The notes below the pieces were generated by a model that did no database searches, was not told the DNA's origin, and saw nothing but the letters and a program-made list of their open reading frames with translations. Both the position numbers and the translations under genes were made by a program. DNA of 64,000 nucleotides from Yoonia maritima (GTDB taxonomy: Bacteria > Pseudomonadota > Alphaproteobacteria > Rhodobacterales > Rhodobacteraceae), in assembly GCF_002933395.1 (NCBI RefSeq), contig NZ_PKFN01000007.1, positions 372,001 through 436,000 on the forward strand, in the 5' to 3' direction. Below are positions 54,820 through 63,853 of the stretch, in pieces. Each line of letters starts with the position of its first letter. Position 1 is the first letter of the stretch.

Positions 54820-55053
54820 ATGAGCGACGTTGCAGACCGCGTACGCAAGATCGTAGTAGAGCATCTTGGTGTTGAAGAAGACAAAGTGACGGAAACTGCG
54901 TCCTTCATCGATGATCTTGGTGCAGACAGCCTTGACACTGTTGAGCTGGTTATGGCGTTCGAAGAGGAATTCGGTATCGAAATCCCTGACGACGCTGCAG
55001 AAACCATCCAGACATTTGGTGACGCGGTTAAGTTCATCAACGGCGCACAATAA
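54820..55053 (+). CDS. acpP: Acyl carrier protein
   Basis: 77 residues, very acidic. The phosphopantetheine serine is Ser37 in '[15 protein letters not shown]'. It carries growing acyl chains, and in this genome presumably also supplies the acyl group for the LuxI-type synthase. GAGGAATTGAC precedes the ATG. It has its own terminator and a 190-base leader. Confidence 0.98.
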   Translation: MSDVADRVRKIVVEHLGVEEDKVTETASFIDDLGADSLDTVELVMAFEEEFGIEIPDDAAETIQTFGDAVKFINGAQ

Positions 55054-55074
55054 GCCGTTATCAAAGAACAAGGA

Positions 55075-55103
55075 AACGGCGCCATTACGGCGCCGTTTTT
55101 TTT
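55075..55103 (+). terminator. Terminator of acpP
   Basis: AACGGCGCC pairs with GGCGCCGTT around ATTAC, followed by TTTTTT. Confidence 0.95.
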
Positions 55104-55317
55104 GTATGAAGGTTGTTTTAAGCGCGTCTCGTGACTTAATGACAAACCAATCCGTTAAAGAGTGTTGTGCCAACGTGGCAGATAAAAGTTGAACAGTAAT
55201 AGGCAAGAGTTGTTCCCTTGTAGGCAACCCGATGCTGGCGTTGTGACGCGGACTTGCTCCTGTGCTGTTGGCTAGGTTATTAGTGCATTCAAATACGCCA
55301 AAAGGTGAGGGCAGAAT

Positions 55318-56580
55318 ATGCGTCGTGTTGTTGTAACAGGCTTGGGTTTGGTAACCCCGCTAGCTGATGGAGTCGAAAAATCCTGGGAACGGATTTTGGA
55401 CTGTCAATCTGGCGCTGGTAAAATTACGGGCTTTGATCCCAGTAAGGTAACCACGCAATATGCGTGCGAAGTTCCGTTGGGCGATGGCACCGATGGTACA
55501 TTCAACGCCGACAAATACATGGAGCCGAAAGAACAGCGTAAGGTTGATACCTTTATCATGTTCGGTTTGGCTGCAGCCCAGCAAGCGATTGAAGACGCAG
55601 GTTGGATGCCCGAAGACCGTGAAAGCCTTGAGCGGACGGGTGTTCTGATGGGGTCGGGTATCGGTGGTTTGAATTCGATTGCGAACACTGCTGTGATGAT
55701 GGCCGAAAAAGGCCCACGTCGCGTTTCCCCATTCTTTGTGCCCGGTGCGCTGATTAACCTGATTTCTGGTCAGGTTTCGATCAAATACGGGTTCCGTGGC
55801 CCGAACCACGCTGTTGTGACGGCCTGTTCTACAGGTGCGCACGCGATTGGTGATGCGTCTCGTTTGATCCAGCACGGCGATGCTGACGTTATGGTCGCTG
55901 GCGGTGCTGAAGCTGCGATTTGTGAAATTGGCATTGCGGGCTTTAACGCCTGTAAGGCGCTGAGCACGAAATATAACGACGACCCCGCAAAGGCGAGCCG
56001 CCCATGGGACGAAGACCGTGACGGTTTTGTCATGGGCGAGGGATCTGGGATGGTCGTTCTGGAAGAGTATGAACACGCTAAAGCCCGTGGTGCTAAAATC
56101 TATGCAGAGGTTCTGGGCTATGGTCTGAGCGGCGACGCCCACCACATCACAGCCCCACCACCTGATCATGAAGGTGCTGAGCGCGCGATGCGTGCTGCGT
56201 GCCGGAATGCCGGTATCGATCCAACGCAGATTGATTATGTAAACGCGCATGGTACCTCGACGATGGCTGATACCATTGAATTGGGCGCGGTAGAGCGTTT
56301 GGTTGGCCCAGAGGCTGCTGCGAAACTAACGATGTCATCGACCAAATCAGCGACGGGTCACCTTTTGGGGGCCGCTGGTGCGATTGAGGCGATCTTCTCG
56401 ATCCTTGCGATCCGGGATCAGGTTGCACCGCCGACAATCAACTTGGACAATCCTGCCGTTGACACCGTGGTCGACCTTTGCGCGAATGCAAAGCGCGAGC
56501 GTAAGATCGATATCGCATTGTCGAACTCGTTCGGCTTTGGCGGCACGAATGCCAGTGTCGTGTTCGGAAAGGTCACCTAA
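55318..56580 (+). CDS. fabF: 3-oxoacyl-ACP synthase II FabF
   Basis: 420 residues. The condensing-enzyme triad is visible: Cys in 'AVVTACSTGAHAIG' (about 168), His in 'NAHGTSTMADT' (about 308) and His in 'SATGHLLGAAGAIE' (about 345). It elongates acyl-ACP by condensation with malonyl-ACP. It overlaps mltG by one base (TAATG). Confidence 0.98.
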   Translation: MRRVVVTGLGLVTPLADGVEKSWERILDCQSGAGKITGFDPSKVTTQYACEVPLGDGTDGTFNADKYMEPKEQRKVDTFIMFGLAAAQQAIEDAGWMPEDRESLERTGVLMGSGIGGLNSIANTAVMMAEKGPRRVSPFFVPGALINLISGQVSIKYGFRGPNHAVVTACSTGAHAIGDASRLIQHGDADVMVAGGAEAAICEIGIAGFNACKALSTKYNDDPAKASRPWDEDRDGFVMGEGSGMVVLEEYEHAKARGAKIYAEVLGYGLSGDAHHITAPPPDHEGAERAMRAACRNAGIDPTQIDYVNAHGTSTMADTIELGAVERLVGPEAAAKLTMSSTKSATGHLLGAAGAIEAIFSILAIRDQVAPPTINLDNPAVDTVVDLCANAKRERKIDIALSNSFGFGGTNASVVFGKVT

Positions 56581-57737
56581 TGTGGCGCCACATAGCGTCT
56601 AATTTTTTGACGTTCTTTATTGTTGCTTTGTTCCTCTTGGTCGGTGGTATCGGCTGGGGAATGAAGCAATATTCTGCGCCGGGGCCCTTGGCGCAGGCAA
56701 TTTGTTTCCAAGTCGATCGTGGGACTAACATGTCTCGTGTCGCTTCGAAACTGGTTGATCAAGGTGCGATTTCGTCTGAGTTCATTTTTGAGACGGGCGC
56801 AGATTATTCTGAAAAGTCGGGTCTTTTGAAAGCTGGTAGCTTTCTGGTGCCAGAGCAAGCGTCGATGGAAGATATCGTGAGCATCGTGACCCGTGGTGGT
56901 CAGAATACTTGCGGCACCGAAGTCGTTTACCGCGTTGGTATCAACAAGATGCTAATTCAGGTGCGCGAGCTTGACCCCGCGACGAACCGTTTTGTTGAGC
57001 TGGTGAATTATGATCCGAGTGAGGTCGAAACACCTGCGGAGTACACCGAAGTCCGTGAAGCATCCGATACCCGGTATCGTGTTGCATTGGCCGAAGGTGT
57101 GACCAGTTGGCAGATCGTAAACGAGCTGAGCGCGATTGATATCTTGGTTGCTGACGTGCAAGAGACCCCACCTGAGGGATCGCTCGCGCCTGATAGCTAT
57201 GACATCACACCTGACACGCGTGTGTCGTCGATCATTGCGCAGATGACAGAGCGGCAGTCTGCGATCATCGCAGAAGCATGGGCAGAACGTGCTGATGGCT
57301 TACCTTTGGCTTCGCCAGAAGAAGCAATGATTCTGGCAAGTATCGTTGAGAAGGAAACAGGTGTTCCTGAAGAGCGTCGCCAAGTTGCGAGCGTCTTTGT
57401 GAACCGCCTGAACCAAGGCATGAAGCTGCAAACGGACCCGACGGTTATCTATGGACTCACGCAGGGTGAGGGAATTCTGGGTCGTGGTTTGCGTCAAAGT
57501 GAATTGCGTGGTGAGACACCTTGGAACACTTATGTGATCCCGGGTCTGCCGCCAACACCGATTGCCAACCCCGGTCGCGCGAGTATCGAAGCGGCGCTGA
57601 ATCCAGACACCACAGAATATATCTTTTTTGTGGCTGATGGAACTGGTGGCCACGCTTTTGCGACAACATTGGACGAACATAATCGCAATGTTGCCCGCTG
57701 GCGCGAGATTGAAGCTGAGCGCGCATCTGATAATTAA
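56580..57737 (+). CDS. mltG: Endolytic murein transglycosylase MltG
   Basis: 385 residues. One N-terminal membrane helix (about 9-27) then a periplasmic LysM-like and YceG catalytic domain. 'MILASIVEKETGVPEERRQVASVF' type core holds the catalytic Glu (about 261), with 'LQTDPTVIYG', 'NTYVIPGLPPTPIANPG' and 'YIFFVADGTGGHAF' following. MltG cuts nascent glycan strands and so limits their length. Last gene of the fab cluster. Confidence 0.95.
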   Translation: MWRHIASNFLTFFIVALFLLVGGIGWGMKQYSAPGPLAQAICFQVDRGTNMSRVASKLVDQGAISSEFIFETGADYSEKSGLLKAGSFLVPEQASMEDIVSIVTRGGQNTCGTEVVYRVGINKMLIQVRELDPATNRFVELVNYDPSEVETPAEYTEVREASDTRYRVALAEGVTSWQIVNELSAIDILVADVQETPPEGSLAPDSYDITPDTRVSSIIAQMTERQSAIIAEAWAERADGLPLASPEEAMILASIVEKETGVPEERRQVASVFVNRLNQGMKLQTDPTVIYGLTQGEGILGRGLRQSELRGETPWNTYVIPGLPPTPIANPGRASIEAALNPDTTEYIFFVADGTGGHAFATTLDEHNRNVARWREIEAERASDN

Positions 57738-57764
57738 GGCGCTGTAAAGGTTAATGAAAATTTA

Positions 57765-57792
57765 GCCGAGGGTGCGCGTCCGTACCCTCGGC
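57765..57792 (+). terminator. Hairpin between mltG and the GTA cluster
   Basis: GCCGAGGGT (57765-57773) and ACCCTCGGC (57784-57792) pair perfectly. There is little T-run after it (TGATTGACTT), so it may end the fab-mltG transcript inefficiently. Confidence 0.65.
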
Positions 57793-57795
57793 TGA

Positions 57796-57825
57796 TTGAC
57801 TTCTGGGCCTGCCTGTGCCTATAGT
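57796..57825 (+). promoter_or_regulatory. Candidate sigma-70 promoter of the GTA cluster
   Basis: TTGACT (57796-57801), an 18-base spacer and TATAGT (57820-57825), about 70 bases before g1. A close match to consensus in an otherwise promoter-poor region. Confidence 0.5.
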
Positions 57826-57895
57826 TGTTGTGCTAGAAGGCGTCGATTATCGCCTCTCGATGTAACGGAAGCTCACCCCTTACAGGCGAATATAC

Positions 57896-58222
57896 ATGAA
57901 CAAATTAGACGATCAGGGGCAGGTGGCCCTTGATGATGCATCGGCCCGCGTGACCGAGATTGCGGAGCTGTATGTGAGTGTTCGGAATACTATCCGTCAC
58001 ATGATTGCAGAAATTGGGTTACCGACTGATGTGGCCTCTAAACCCCTTTTGACAAAGCTAAGCGAATTACAATCCGCGCATCTCAAGGTGCTTGCGGCAG
58101 AGGAGGCGTTTCATGCCCAACAGCAAGCCAATCAGTCCGACGCCGATATCGACTATGACGCCCTGCGCGCTGACATCGGGAGCCAGCTTGATCGCCTCCG
58201 CGCCGCGACCCGCGCAGGTTGA
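57896..58222 (+). CDS. GTA small terminase-like protein (g1)
   Basis: 108 residues, helical and acidic. It has no strong motif of its own, but 'VRNTIRHMIAEIGLPTD' and its place directly before the large terminase fit RcGTA g1, which acts as the small terminase that feeds DNA to the motor. ATG at 57896. Its last 35 bases overlap g2. Confidence 0.75.
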   Translation: MNKLDDQGQVALDDASARVTEIAELYVSVRNTIRHMIAEIGLPTDVASKPLLTKLSELQSAHLKVLAAEEAFHAQQQANQSDADIDYDALRADIGSQLDRLRAATRAG

Positions 58223-59513
58223 GTTTATAAACCAACTGACGTCTGCACAGATCGCATCACTGCCTTATCTGTTCGACTTTTGGGCGCTGCCGCACCAACT
58301 GCCGCCTGACGGTGATTGGCGCACTTGGGTCATTATGGGCGGCCGTGGTGCGGGCAAAACGCGGGCAGGGGCCGAGTGGGTGCGTGCGATGCTGGAAGGC
58401 CCACGCCCCACCGTGCCCGGCCGCGCCCGCCGCATGGCGATTGTCGCCGAAACCATGGATCAGGCTCGCGAGGTGATGGTCTTTGGCGAAAGTGGCATTA
58501 TGGCGGTAAGCCCGCCGGATCGCCGCCCAGACTGGATTGCCACGCGCCGCTTGCTGGTTTGGCCCAACGGTGCGCAAGCGAAGTTGTTTTCTGCGCATGA
58601 ACCAGAAAGCCTACGTGGCCCGCAGTTTGATGCCTTGTGGGCGGATGAATTGGCGAAATGGCGCAAAGGTGGTGACACGTGGGATATGTTGCAGTTTGGG
58701 TTGCGATTGGGTGATCATCCTCGGGCCTGTGTGACGACCACACCGCGCCGTGCGGCGGTTTTGCGTGATTTGCTTGAGATGGACACGACCGTGGTGACCC
58801 ATGCACCTACGCAAGCGAACCGCGCGAACCTTGCCCCGAGTTTTATCGCCGAGATTGAGGCGCGTTATGGTGGTACGTCTTTGGGCCGCCAAGAAATCGA
58901 TGGTGCGCTGTTGGATGACGTTGATGGTGCGCTTTGGGGGGCCGATCAATTGGCGGGGGTGCAGGCCGATCATTTGCCGCCCTGCACGCGTGTTGTCGTC
59001 GCAATTGACCCGCCGGGGACGTCGCATAAGGGATCTGATGAATGTGGGATTGTGGTTGCGGGTGTCGTAATGGATGGCCCCCCGCAGGAGTGGCGTGCCT
59101 ATGTCTTGGCTGATGTGTCGATGTCTGCGGCGCGTCCAACTGATTGGGCGCAAGCTGCGATCAATGCAATGGATCGGTTTGGCGCTGATCGTTTGGTCGC
59201 TGAGGTCAATCAAGGAGGGGACATGGTCGAGGCCGTTTTGCGGCAGGTTGATCCAATGGTATCCTATCGGTCTGTTCACGCCTCAAAGGGTAAGGTTGCC
59301 CGAGCAGAGCCGATTGCCGCGCTTTATGAGCAAGGTCGTGTGCGTCACGCGCGTGGCTTAGCCAAGCTGGAAGACCAGATGTGTCAGCTAACCACCCAAG
59401 GATTCGTCGGTCGCGGATCGCCTGACCGGGTCGATGCGTTGGTTTGGGCGCTTTATGATTTGATGATTGAACCGGCCCAAAATTGGCGTAACCCCAGTAT
59501 TCGCGGGCTTTGA
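58188..59513 (+). CDS. GTA large terminase (g2)
   Basis: 441 residues. Walker A 'GGRGAGKTRAGAEW' (about 48-61), Walker B 'LWADEL' (about 151-156), the coupling region 'TTTPRRA' and the nuclease part with 'VAIDPPGT' and later acidic residues ('RVDALVWALYDLM'). It pumps and cuts DNA into the empty head. The start is a TTG at 58188, five bases after GGGAG, inside g1; no ATG or GTG gives the family N-terminus. Confidence 0.92.
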   Translation: MIASAPRPAQVEFINQLTSAQIASLPYLFDFWALPHQLPPDGDWRTWVIMGGRGAGKTRAGAEWVRAMLEGPRPTVPGRARRMAIVAETMDQAREVMVFGESGIMAVSPPDRRPDWIATRRLLVWPNGAQAKLFSAHEPESLRGPQFDALWADELAKWRKGGDTWDMLQFGLRLGDHPRACVTTTPRRAAVLRDLLEMDTTVVTHAPTQANRANLAPSFIAEIEARYGGTSLGRQEIDGALLDDVDGALWGADQLAGVQADHLPPCTRVVVAIDPPGTSHKGSDECGIVVAGVVMDGPPQEWRAYVLADVSMSAARPTDWAQAAINAMDRFGADRLVAEVNQGGDMVEAVLRQVDPMVSYRSVHASKGKVARAEPIAALYEQGRVRHARGLAKLEDQMCQLTTQGFVGRGSPDRVDALVWALYDLMIEPAQNWRNPSIRGL

Positions 59514-59522
59514 CCCCGTTGC

Positions 59523-59546
59523 GTAGGGGTGCGTACGCATCCCTAC
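59523..59546 (+). repeat. 24-base near-perfect palindrome after g2
   Basis: GTAGGG-G-TGCGTACGCA-T-CCCTAC is symmetrical except for one G/T position. It begins ten bases past the terminase stop in the 117-base gap before the portal gene. Confidence 0.7.
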
Positions 59547-59630
59547 CATCTTTGTAATCATTTAAATGCAAATTGTTTTCATGGATCGCAGACGGTCATC
59601 AACGGCCGATTGGCACCAAAGGAGTTTTGA

Positions 59631-60812
59631 ATGTTTGAATTCTTGAACCGCGCTACGCCGGAACAGCCGGTGGCTGAGGTTAAAGCCTCGGCCACGGGTC
59701 GTGTGATGGCGATGTCAGGTGCGGGTCGTGTGGCGTGGAGCCCGCGAGATGTCGTGTCACTGACCCGTACCGGGTTTGCGAATAACCCGATCGGGTTTCG
59801 TGCAGTTAAGATGATTGCTGAGGCGGCCGCTGCTGTTCCAGTCGTTTTGCAGGATGCAGAGCGCCGCTATGACACCCATCCGGTGTTGGCACTGTTGAAC
59901 CGTCCAAATGCCGGGCATGGCCGTGCAGAGTTGCTTGAAGCGTTGTTTGGTCAACTGCTGTTGACCGGGAATGGATATCTTGAGGCTGTTGGCGATGATG
60001 GCTTGCCGCTCGAGATGCATGTCTTGCGCTCTGACCGGATGTCGGTTGTGCCGGGTACAGATGGTTGGCCGATGGCCTATGAATACAGTGTGAACGGTCG
60101 CAAGCATCGTTTCGCAGTTTCTGACGGGCAGGGTCCGATTTGCCATATTAAGAGTTTTCACCCGCAGGATGATCATTATGGACTGTCTGCTTTGCAGGCC
60201 GCTGCGAATGCGGTGGATGTTCACAACGCTGCTTCGCGTTGGTCAAAGGCTTTGCTGGATAATGCAGCCCGGCCATCTGGTGCGATTGTGTATCGCGGTG
60301 CGGACGGGCAGGCATCACTGTCGGCGGATCAGTATGATCGCCTGCTAAGCGAGATGGAAACCCAGCACCAGGGTGCCCGTAATGCTGGTCGCCCTATGCT
60401 GTTGGAAGGTGGGCTGGATTGGAAGCCAATGGGGTTTTCGCCATCAGATATGGAGTTCCAGAAAACCAAGGAAGCCGCCGCGCGTGAAATCGCGATTGCC
60501 TTTGGTGTGCCGCCGATGCTGTTGGGGATTCCGGGTGATGCGACCTATGCCAATTACCAAGAGGCAAACCGCGCGTTTTACCGTTTGACTGTGTTGCCGC
60601 TGGTGACACGCGTCACAAGTACGATTGCAGATTGGTTGTCCGATTTCACTAGCGAGCGGATCGAACTGCGCCCGGATTTGGACCAGATACCAGCGCTTTC
60701 AGCTGAACGAGATGCCCAATGGCGTCGTGTGGGAGAGGCTGCGTTTTTGACCGATCCCGAAAAGCGTGCGTTGCTTGGCCTTCCTGCAATTGAGGTTGGC
60801 GATGCCCGGTAA
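59631..60812 (+). CDS. GTA portal protein (g3), HK97 type
   Basis: 393 residues. 'NPIGFRAVKMIAEAAAAVPV', 'LNRPNAGHGRAELLEALFGQLLLTGNGYLE' -type core and 'KEAAAREIAIAFGVPPMLLG' are HK97 portal marks. Twelve copies form the ring through which DNA enters the capsid. ATG at 59631 after AAAGGAGTTTTGA. Its end overlaps g3.5 by 11 bases. Confidence 0.93.
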   Translation: MFEFLNRATPEQPVAEVKASATGRVMAMSGAGRVAWSPRDVVSLTRTGFANNPIGFRAVKMIAEAAAAVPVVLQDAERRYDTHPVLALLNRPNAGHGRAELLEALFGQLLLTGNGYLEAVGDDGLPLEMHVLRSDRMSVVPGTDGWPMAYEYSVNGRKHRFAVSDGQGPICHIKSFHPQDDHYGLSALQAAANAVDVHNAASRWSKALLDNAARPSGAIVYRGADGQASLSADQYDRLLSEMETQHQGARNAGRPMLLEGGLDWKPMGFSPSDMEFQKTKEAAAREIAIAFGVPPMLLGIPGDATYANYQEANRAFYRLTVLPLVTRVTSTIADWLSDFTSERIELRPDLDQIPALSAERDAQWRRVGEAAFLTDPEKRALLGLPAIEVGDAR

Positions 60813-61014
60813 GGTCGTTGATCTGAAGCGTAAGCCACACCGTGAAGTGAAACCTCCGGTTTCGGATTTCTGGTTTGCCCAAGTCGATGTGCGCCTTGGT
60901 CGGATCGAATTCATGGTCACGCGGTTAGAGCGCCAAATTTGGGCCGTGGTCTGCGGCTGTTTTGGCCTGTTGGTTTTCGAAATTGTGAAAGCACTGAGCG
61001 GGAGAGCGCTATGA
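60802..61014 (+). CDS. GTA small protein g3.5 with C-terminal membrane helix
   Basis: 70 residues. A basic N-terminus ('KVVDLKRKPHREVKPP'), an amphipathic middle and one hydrophobic helix at about 49-64 ('WAVVCGCFGLLVFEIV'). Position between portal and protease genes matches g3.5 of other GTAs, whose role is not settled. ATG at 60802 lies inside the portal gene and the stop overlaps the protease start. Confidence 0.75.
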   Translation: MPGKVVDLKRKPHREVKPPVSDFWFAQVDVRLGRIEFMVTRLERQIWAVVCGCFGLLVFEIVKALSGRAL

Positions 61015-61541
61015 GTTTGGAACATAAATTTTGCCAGTTGGGTGCTGATGTCACAGTCACGGATGGATCGGTGATTAGTGGTTATGCATCCTTGTTTGGA
61101 AAGGCTGATCAGGGCGGTGATACTGTTGTGCCGGGTGCATATGCCGCGTCACTGGCGCAGGGCCGCCAGATCAAGATGCTATGGCAGCACGACCCCGCCC
61201 AGCCGATTGGCGTTTGGGATGAGGTGCGTGAAGACGCAAACGGCCTATGGGTTAAAGGCCGATTGCTGACCGATGTTGTTAAGGGGCGCGAAGCCGCCTC
61301 ATTGGTCAGCGCCGGCGCGATTGATGGGCTGTCCATCGGATATCGCACCGTGAAGGCCCAAAAGAACGACAGGGGCGGACGCCTTTTGTCTCAGTTGGAG
61401 CTGTGGGAGGTGTCTTTGGTTACATTCCCCATGCTTCCCGATGCGCGTGTAGCGGCGAAGGGGGATGATCCTGCCGTCGGTGCGATGCGTGAATTGGCAG
61501 CGGTGTTTGAAGATGCCCGCCGTTTGATGGCGCGGGACTAA
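61011..61541 (+). CDS. GTA prohead protease (g4), HK97 family
   Basis: 176 residues. 'GYASLFGKADQGGDTVVPGAY', 'MLWQHDPAQPIG' (with a His) and 'GLSIGYRT' (with the nucleophile Ser) are the HK97 prohead protease marks, followed by 'ELWEVSLVTFPM'. It trims the capsid protein during head maturation. ATG at 61011 overlaps the g3.5 stop by four bases. Confidence 0.93.
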   Translation: MSLEHKFCQLGADVTVTDGSVISGYASLFGKADQGGDTVVPGAYAASLAQGRQIKMLWQHDPAQPIGVWDEVREDANGLWVKGRLLTDVVKGREAASLVSAGAIDGLSIGYRTVKAQKNDRGGRLLSQLELWEVSLVTFPMLPDARVAAKGDDPAVGAMRELAAVFEDARRLMARD

Positions 61542-61572
61542 CCCCCGCCGCACCACAATCAAAGGAAGATTG

Positions 61573-62754
61573 ATGAGCAAGACTGAGAGCGATTCTCGGG
61601 TCGGGGAAGATGTGTCTCCTGCCCGAGAACTGAACGCGGCTGTTGTCGGGTTTATGAGCGAATTCAAAGACTTTTCTAACGGCGTTAATGCCAAACTTCA
61701 AAAACAGGATGACCGGATGAACAAGCTGGATCGTAAGACAATGATGACTTCTCGTGCGGCGTTGGCAACTTGTGCCGCCGAAAATGCTCCGCACCAAAAG
61801 GCGTTTGCCGCCTACCTGCGTTCAGGTGATGATGACGCGCTGCGCGGTCTGGAGCTGGACGGTAAATCGCTGAATACTTCAATTGCGGCTGATGGTGGCT
61901 ACTTGGTTGATCCACAGACGTCGGACACCGTGAAAGGTACGCTTTCGTCTACGGCATCGATCCGTGCGATTGCGAATGTCGTGAACGTCGATGCGACGTC
62001 GTATGATGTGCTGGTTGATCATACCGAAATGGGTGCGGGCTGGGCGACTGAAGCGGGTTCGGTGGCTGAGACTGACACGCCGCAGATCGATCGTATCACG
62101 ATCCCACTGCACGAATTGTCTGCGCTTCCTAAGGCGTCCCAGCGTTTGTTGGATGACAGCGCGTTCGACATCGAAGGTTGGCTGGCCGGTCGTATCGCCG
62201 ATAAATTCGCTCGTTCTGAAGCGGGCGCGTTTATCAATGGTGATGGCATCGACAAACCTACTGGTCTGATGACGTATCCAACTGTCGACAATGACGTTTG
62301 GGCTTGGGGTAACATTGGTTATGTGCCGACGGGTACAGCCGGTGGCATTGATGGCGGCGACGCGATTGTGGACCTTGTTTATTCGCTGGGTGCTGAATAT
62401 CGCGCGAACGGCACATTCGTAATGAATTCCAAGACGGCGGGCACAATTCGCAAGCTGAAAGACAATGATGGTCGTTTCCTTTGGTCTGATGGTCTGGCTG
62501 CGGGCGAGCCTGCGCGTCTGATGGGTTACCCAGTGCTGATTGCCGAAGACATGCCTGATATCGCGGCGGACGCGATGGCGATTGCCTTTGGTGATTTTGG
62601 TGCGGGTTACACCGTTGCTGAACGTCCAGATATACGCGTGCTGCGCGATCCGTTCTCGGCCAAGCCACATGTGCTGTTTTATGCCACGAAACGTGTTGGC
62701 GGTGCCGTCAGCGATTTTGGCGCAATCAAGCTTTTGAAGTTCGCGACCAGCTAA
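61573..62754 (+). CDS. GTA major capsid protein (g5), HK97 fold
   Basis: 393 residues. A helical N-terminal scaffold segment (about 1-105) should be removed by g4; then 'TSIAADGGYLVDPQTSD' starts the mature shell protein with the HK97 core ('STASIRAIANVV', 'ALPKASQRLLDDSAFDIEGW', 'GDGIDKPTGLMTYP'). ATG at 61573; the TTG one codon earlier is not needed. It is followed by the largest gap in the cluster, full of inverted repeats. Confidence 0.95.
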   Translation: MSKTESDSRVGEDVSPARELNAAVVGFMSEFKDFSNGVNAKLQKQDDRMNKLDRKTMMTSRAALATCAAENAPHQKAFAAYLRSGDDDALRGLELDGKSLNTSIAADGGYLVDPQTSDTVKGTLSSTASIRAIANVVNVDATSYDVLVDHTEMGAGWATEAGSVAETDTPQIDRITIPLHELSALPKASQRLLDDSAFDIEGWLAGRIADKFARSEAGAFINGDGIDKPTGLMTYPTVDNDVWAWGNIGYVPTGTAGGIDGGDAIVDLVYSLGAEYRANGTFVMNSKTAGTIRKLKDNDGRFLWSDGLAAGEPARLMGYPVLIAEDMPDIAADAMAIAFGDFGAGYTVAERPDIRVLRDPFSAKPHVLFYATKRVGGAVSDFGAIKLLKFATS

Positions 62755-62769
62755 GTCTGGCGTGAAAGC

Positions 62770-62871
62770 GGGGGCGTGATTGCCCCCGGTCCCCGGACGC
62801 ATCCAAGGCGATCCTGTGTCGTCTAGCAGCTTCCTTCCGTCCGAGTGATGCAGGGTGGCCTGCGTCCGGGG
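62770..62871 (+). repeat. Tandem hairpins downstream of the capsid gene
   Basis: First GGGGGC (62770-62775) with GCCCCC (62782-62787). Then CCCCGGACGCA (62791-62801) with TGCGTCCGGGG (62861-62871), 11 perfect pairs around a 59-base loop in which ATCCTG and CAGGGT (62811-62816 with 62851-62856) can pair again with one wobble. No T-run follows. It fills most of the 164-base gap before g6. Confidence 0.75.
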
Positions 62872-62918
62872 TTCTTGACCTTAACGGTCCCAAGATCAGA
62901 AGATTTCGGAGATAACCC

Positions 62919-63518
62919 ATGATGTTAGTCGAAGAGACCACCGTGCCGCAATCGGCGCTTCCGGTCGCACAATTCAAAGACCATATGCGCCTTGGTTCGG
63001 GTTTCTCGGATGATGGGTTACAAGATGGTGTGCTGGAAAGTTATCTGCGCGCTGCTATGGCGGCGATCGAAGCGCGCACTGGTAAAATCCTCATCGAGCG
63101 CGAGTTTAGTTGGATGTTGACTGCGTGGCGCGATGCCCGCCGTCAGCCGCTTCCTGTTGCCCCTGTCAGCGCGATTTCGTCCGTCATATTGATCGCGATG
63201 AGTGGTGACGAGGTTATTCCTGATGTGGGGGCTTGGTATCTGGAGCCAGATATGCTGCGCCCCAGCATAAAGGCGAGCGCCGCTGCGCTGCCGTCTATCC
63301 CGACAAACGGCACCGTGCGCATTGGGTTGATGGCTGGCTTCGGTCCCGAGTGGTCAGATTTACCTGCTGATTTGGCGCACGCCGTATTGATGTTGGCTGC
63401 GCATTATTACGAATTCCGTCATGAGGTTTCGCACGGCACTGCGTCGATGCCGTTTGGCGTGTCTGCCTTGATCGAACAGTACCGCACCGTGCGTCTGTTT
63501 ATGGGGAACCCGGTATGA
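62919..63518 (+). CDS. GTA head-tail connector protein (g6), phiE125 gp8-like
   Basis: 199 residues. 'LPVAQFKDHMRLGSGFSDDGLQD' opens the gp6/gp8-like connector fold, with 'AAMAAIEARTGKILIEREFSWML' next and 'DLAHAVLMLAAHYYEFRHEV' near the end, as in TIGR02215. It attaches below the portal. ATG at 62919 follows GGAGATAACCC. The stop overlaps g7 by four bases. Confidence 0.88.
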   Translation: MMLVEETTVPQSALPVAQFKDHMRLGSGFSDDGLQDGVLESYLRAAMAAIEARTGKILIEREFSWMLTAWRDARRQPLPVAPVSAISSVILIAMSGDEVIPDVGAWYLEPDMLRPSIKASAAALPSIPTNGTVRIGLMAGFGPEWSDLPADLAHAVLMLAAHYYEFRHEVSHGTASMPFGVSALIEQYRTVRLFMGNPV

Positions 63519-63853
63519 AAGCGCCGCGTTTGAACCGCGCGTTTGTGTTAGAGGCCCCTTTGCAGGTGAGCGACGGTGCTGGTGGCTATGTTCGTGAATG
63601 GCAGCCGCTGGGCATTCATTGGGCAACGGTCAAGGCCGGCTCTGGCCGCGAGGCGGCCGCGTTTGCTGCGACTATTTCACGTGTACCTTACCGGATCACG
63701 GTGCGCGCCGCGCCCCAAGGCGCACAGTCGCGCCCCGTTGCAGGTCAGCGTTTTCGTGAAGGTAACCGTATTTTCAACATTACCGCAGTGGCAGAGCAGG
63801 GCAGTGATGGCCGGTTTCTGACCTGTCACGCGCTTGAGGAGACTGCATCATGA
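63515..63853 (+). CDS. GTA head-tail adaptor (g7)
   Basis: 112 residues. The pattern 'LNRAFVLEAPLQVSDGAGGYV', 'WATVKAGSGREAA' and 'RFREGNRIFNITAV' matches the phage head-tail joining family (PF05521). It closes the head for tail attachment. ATG overlaps the g6 stop; its own stop overlaps g8 (ATGA). Confidence 0.88.
   Translation: MKAPRLNRAFVLEAPLQVSDGAGGYVREWQPLGIHWATVKAGSGREAAAFAATISRVPYRITVRAAPQGAQSRPVAGQRFREGNRIFNITAVAEQGSDGRFLTCHALEETAS

Noticed and set aside
61879-62802. 307-codon minus-strand frame over the GTA capsid gene
   Set aside because: Arg/Thr/His-rich shadow of the capsid gene with no domain.
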